Positions 63,974-64,000 of a stretch of DNA of 64,000 nucleotides are shown piece after piece. How positions within the stretch are numbered: the stretch's first letter is position 1; the number at the start of each line of letters is the position of its first letter. The translations under genes and the position numbers were made by a program. The notes under the pieces are model-generated. The model was not told the DNA's origin and searched no databases. It worked only from the letters and a program-made list of their open reading frames with translations. Origin of the DNA: Anabaena catenula FACHB-362 (GTDB lineage: Bacteria > Cyanobacteriota > Cyanobacteriia > Cyanobacteriales > Nostocaceae); NCBI RefSeq assembly GCF_014698735.1, contig NZ_JACJTQ010000013.1, forward strand, positions 1-64,000, read 5' to 3'.

Positions 63974-64000
63974 TTAGGCACTTCCCACTGGAAGAATACG

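Overview
The window comes from a filamentous, heterocyst-type cyanobacterium (order Nostocales, Nostoc/Anabaena-like). The evidence is the low GC content, frequent HIP1 octamers (GCGATCGC), many short tandem arrays with a 7-bp period (the STRR class known from these genomes), and cyanobacterial hallmark genes: fused panC-cmk, a Tab2-type protein, homogentisate phytyltransferase with a tocopherol methyltransferase, KtrAB and a hopanoid set. It is a chromosomal mosaic of housekeeping genes with mobile-element debris in nearly every gap. No rRNA, tRNA or CRISPR array was recognised.

Layout. 0-2.4 kb is an accessory patch: the 3' end of a tnpB gene, an aberrant RNase III-domain protein and a PIN-type toxin-antitoxin pair. 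2.4-10 kb holds typA, a Uma2 protein, a C-terminal Mrr-like nuclease, an EEP hydrolase, a 2H phosphoesterase, holA and a DUF4168 protein. 10-17.6 kb holds a squalene/phytoene synthase, dus, tab2, tldD, a photolyase-N-like protein and coaE. 17.6-31 kb holds hemD-cobA, a TPR/hpt/tocopherol methyltransferase block, ktrB-ktrA, a TPR protein, queA, a retropepsin-like protease, a PHP protein and purM. 31-40 kb is unusual. Two asparagine-synthase-like enzymes without the glutaminase cysteine surround a decarboxylase-fold protein without its PLP lysine, a zinc-ribbon membrane protein and a Septu-like ATPase/HNH pair. 40-53 kb holds sodB, panC-cmk, rlpA, glsA, a small gene behind a CIRCE-like operator, an ATP-grasp enzyme, a one-Cys-type peroxiredoxin, a lipoxygenase and a photolyase FAD domain. 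53-56.4 kb is a second accessory island: GNAT, an antitoxin with a decapitated PIN toxin, then an AT-rich two-gene operon (DGQxR-type protein plus HEPN-like protein). 56.4-64 kb holds hpnH, hpnA, a DUF29 protein, an RND exporter with a broken relative beside it, and an HpnG-like phosphorylase.

How the genes fit together. Several sets are coherent: hemD/cobA (siroheme/cobalamin branch), hpt/tocopherol methyltransferase (vitamin E), ktrB/ktrA (K+ uptake), and squalene synthase plus hpnH/hpnA/hpnG-like (hopanoid side chain). The best candidates for undescribed biology are the 54.2-56.3 kb DGQxR + HEPN operon, the 32-40 kb block of asparagine-synthase-like enzymes and pseudo-decarboxylase abutting a Septu-like pair, and the small dispersed inverted-repeat elements. 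Those elements have replaced stop codons, written new C-termini for two unrelated enzymes, and inserted low-complexity peptides into coding frames.
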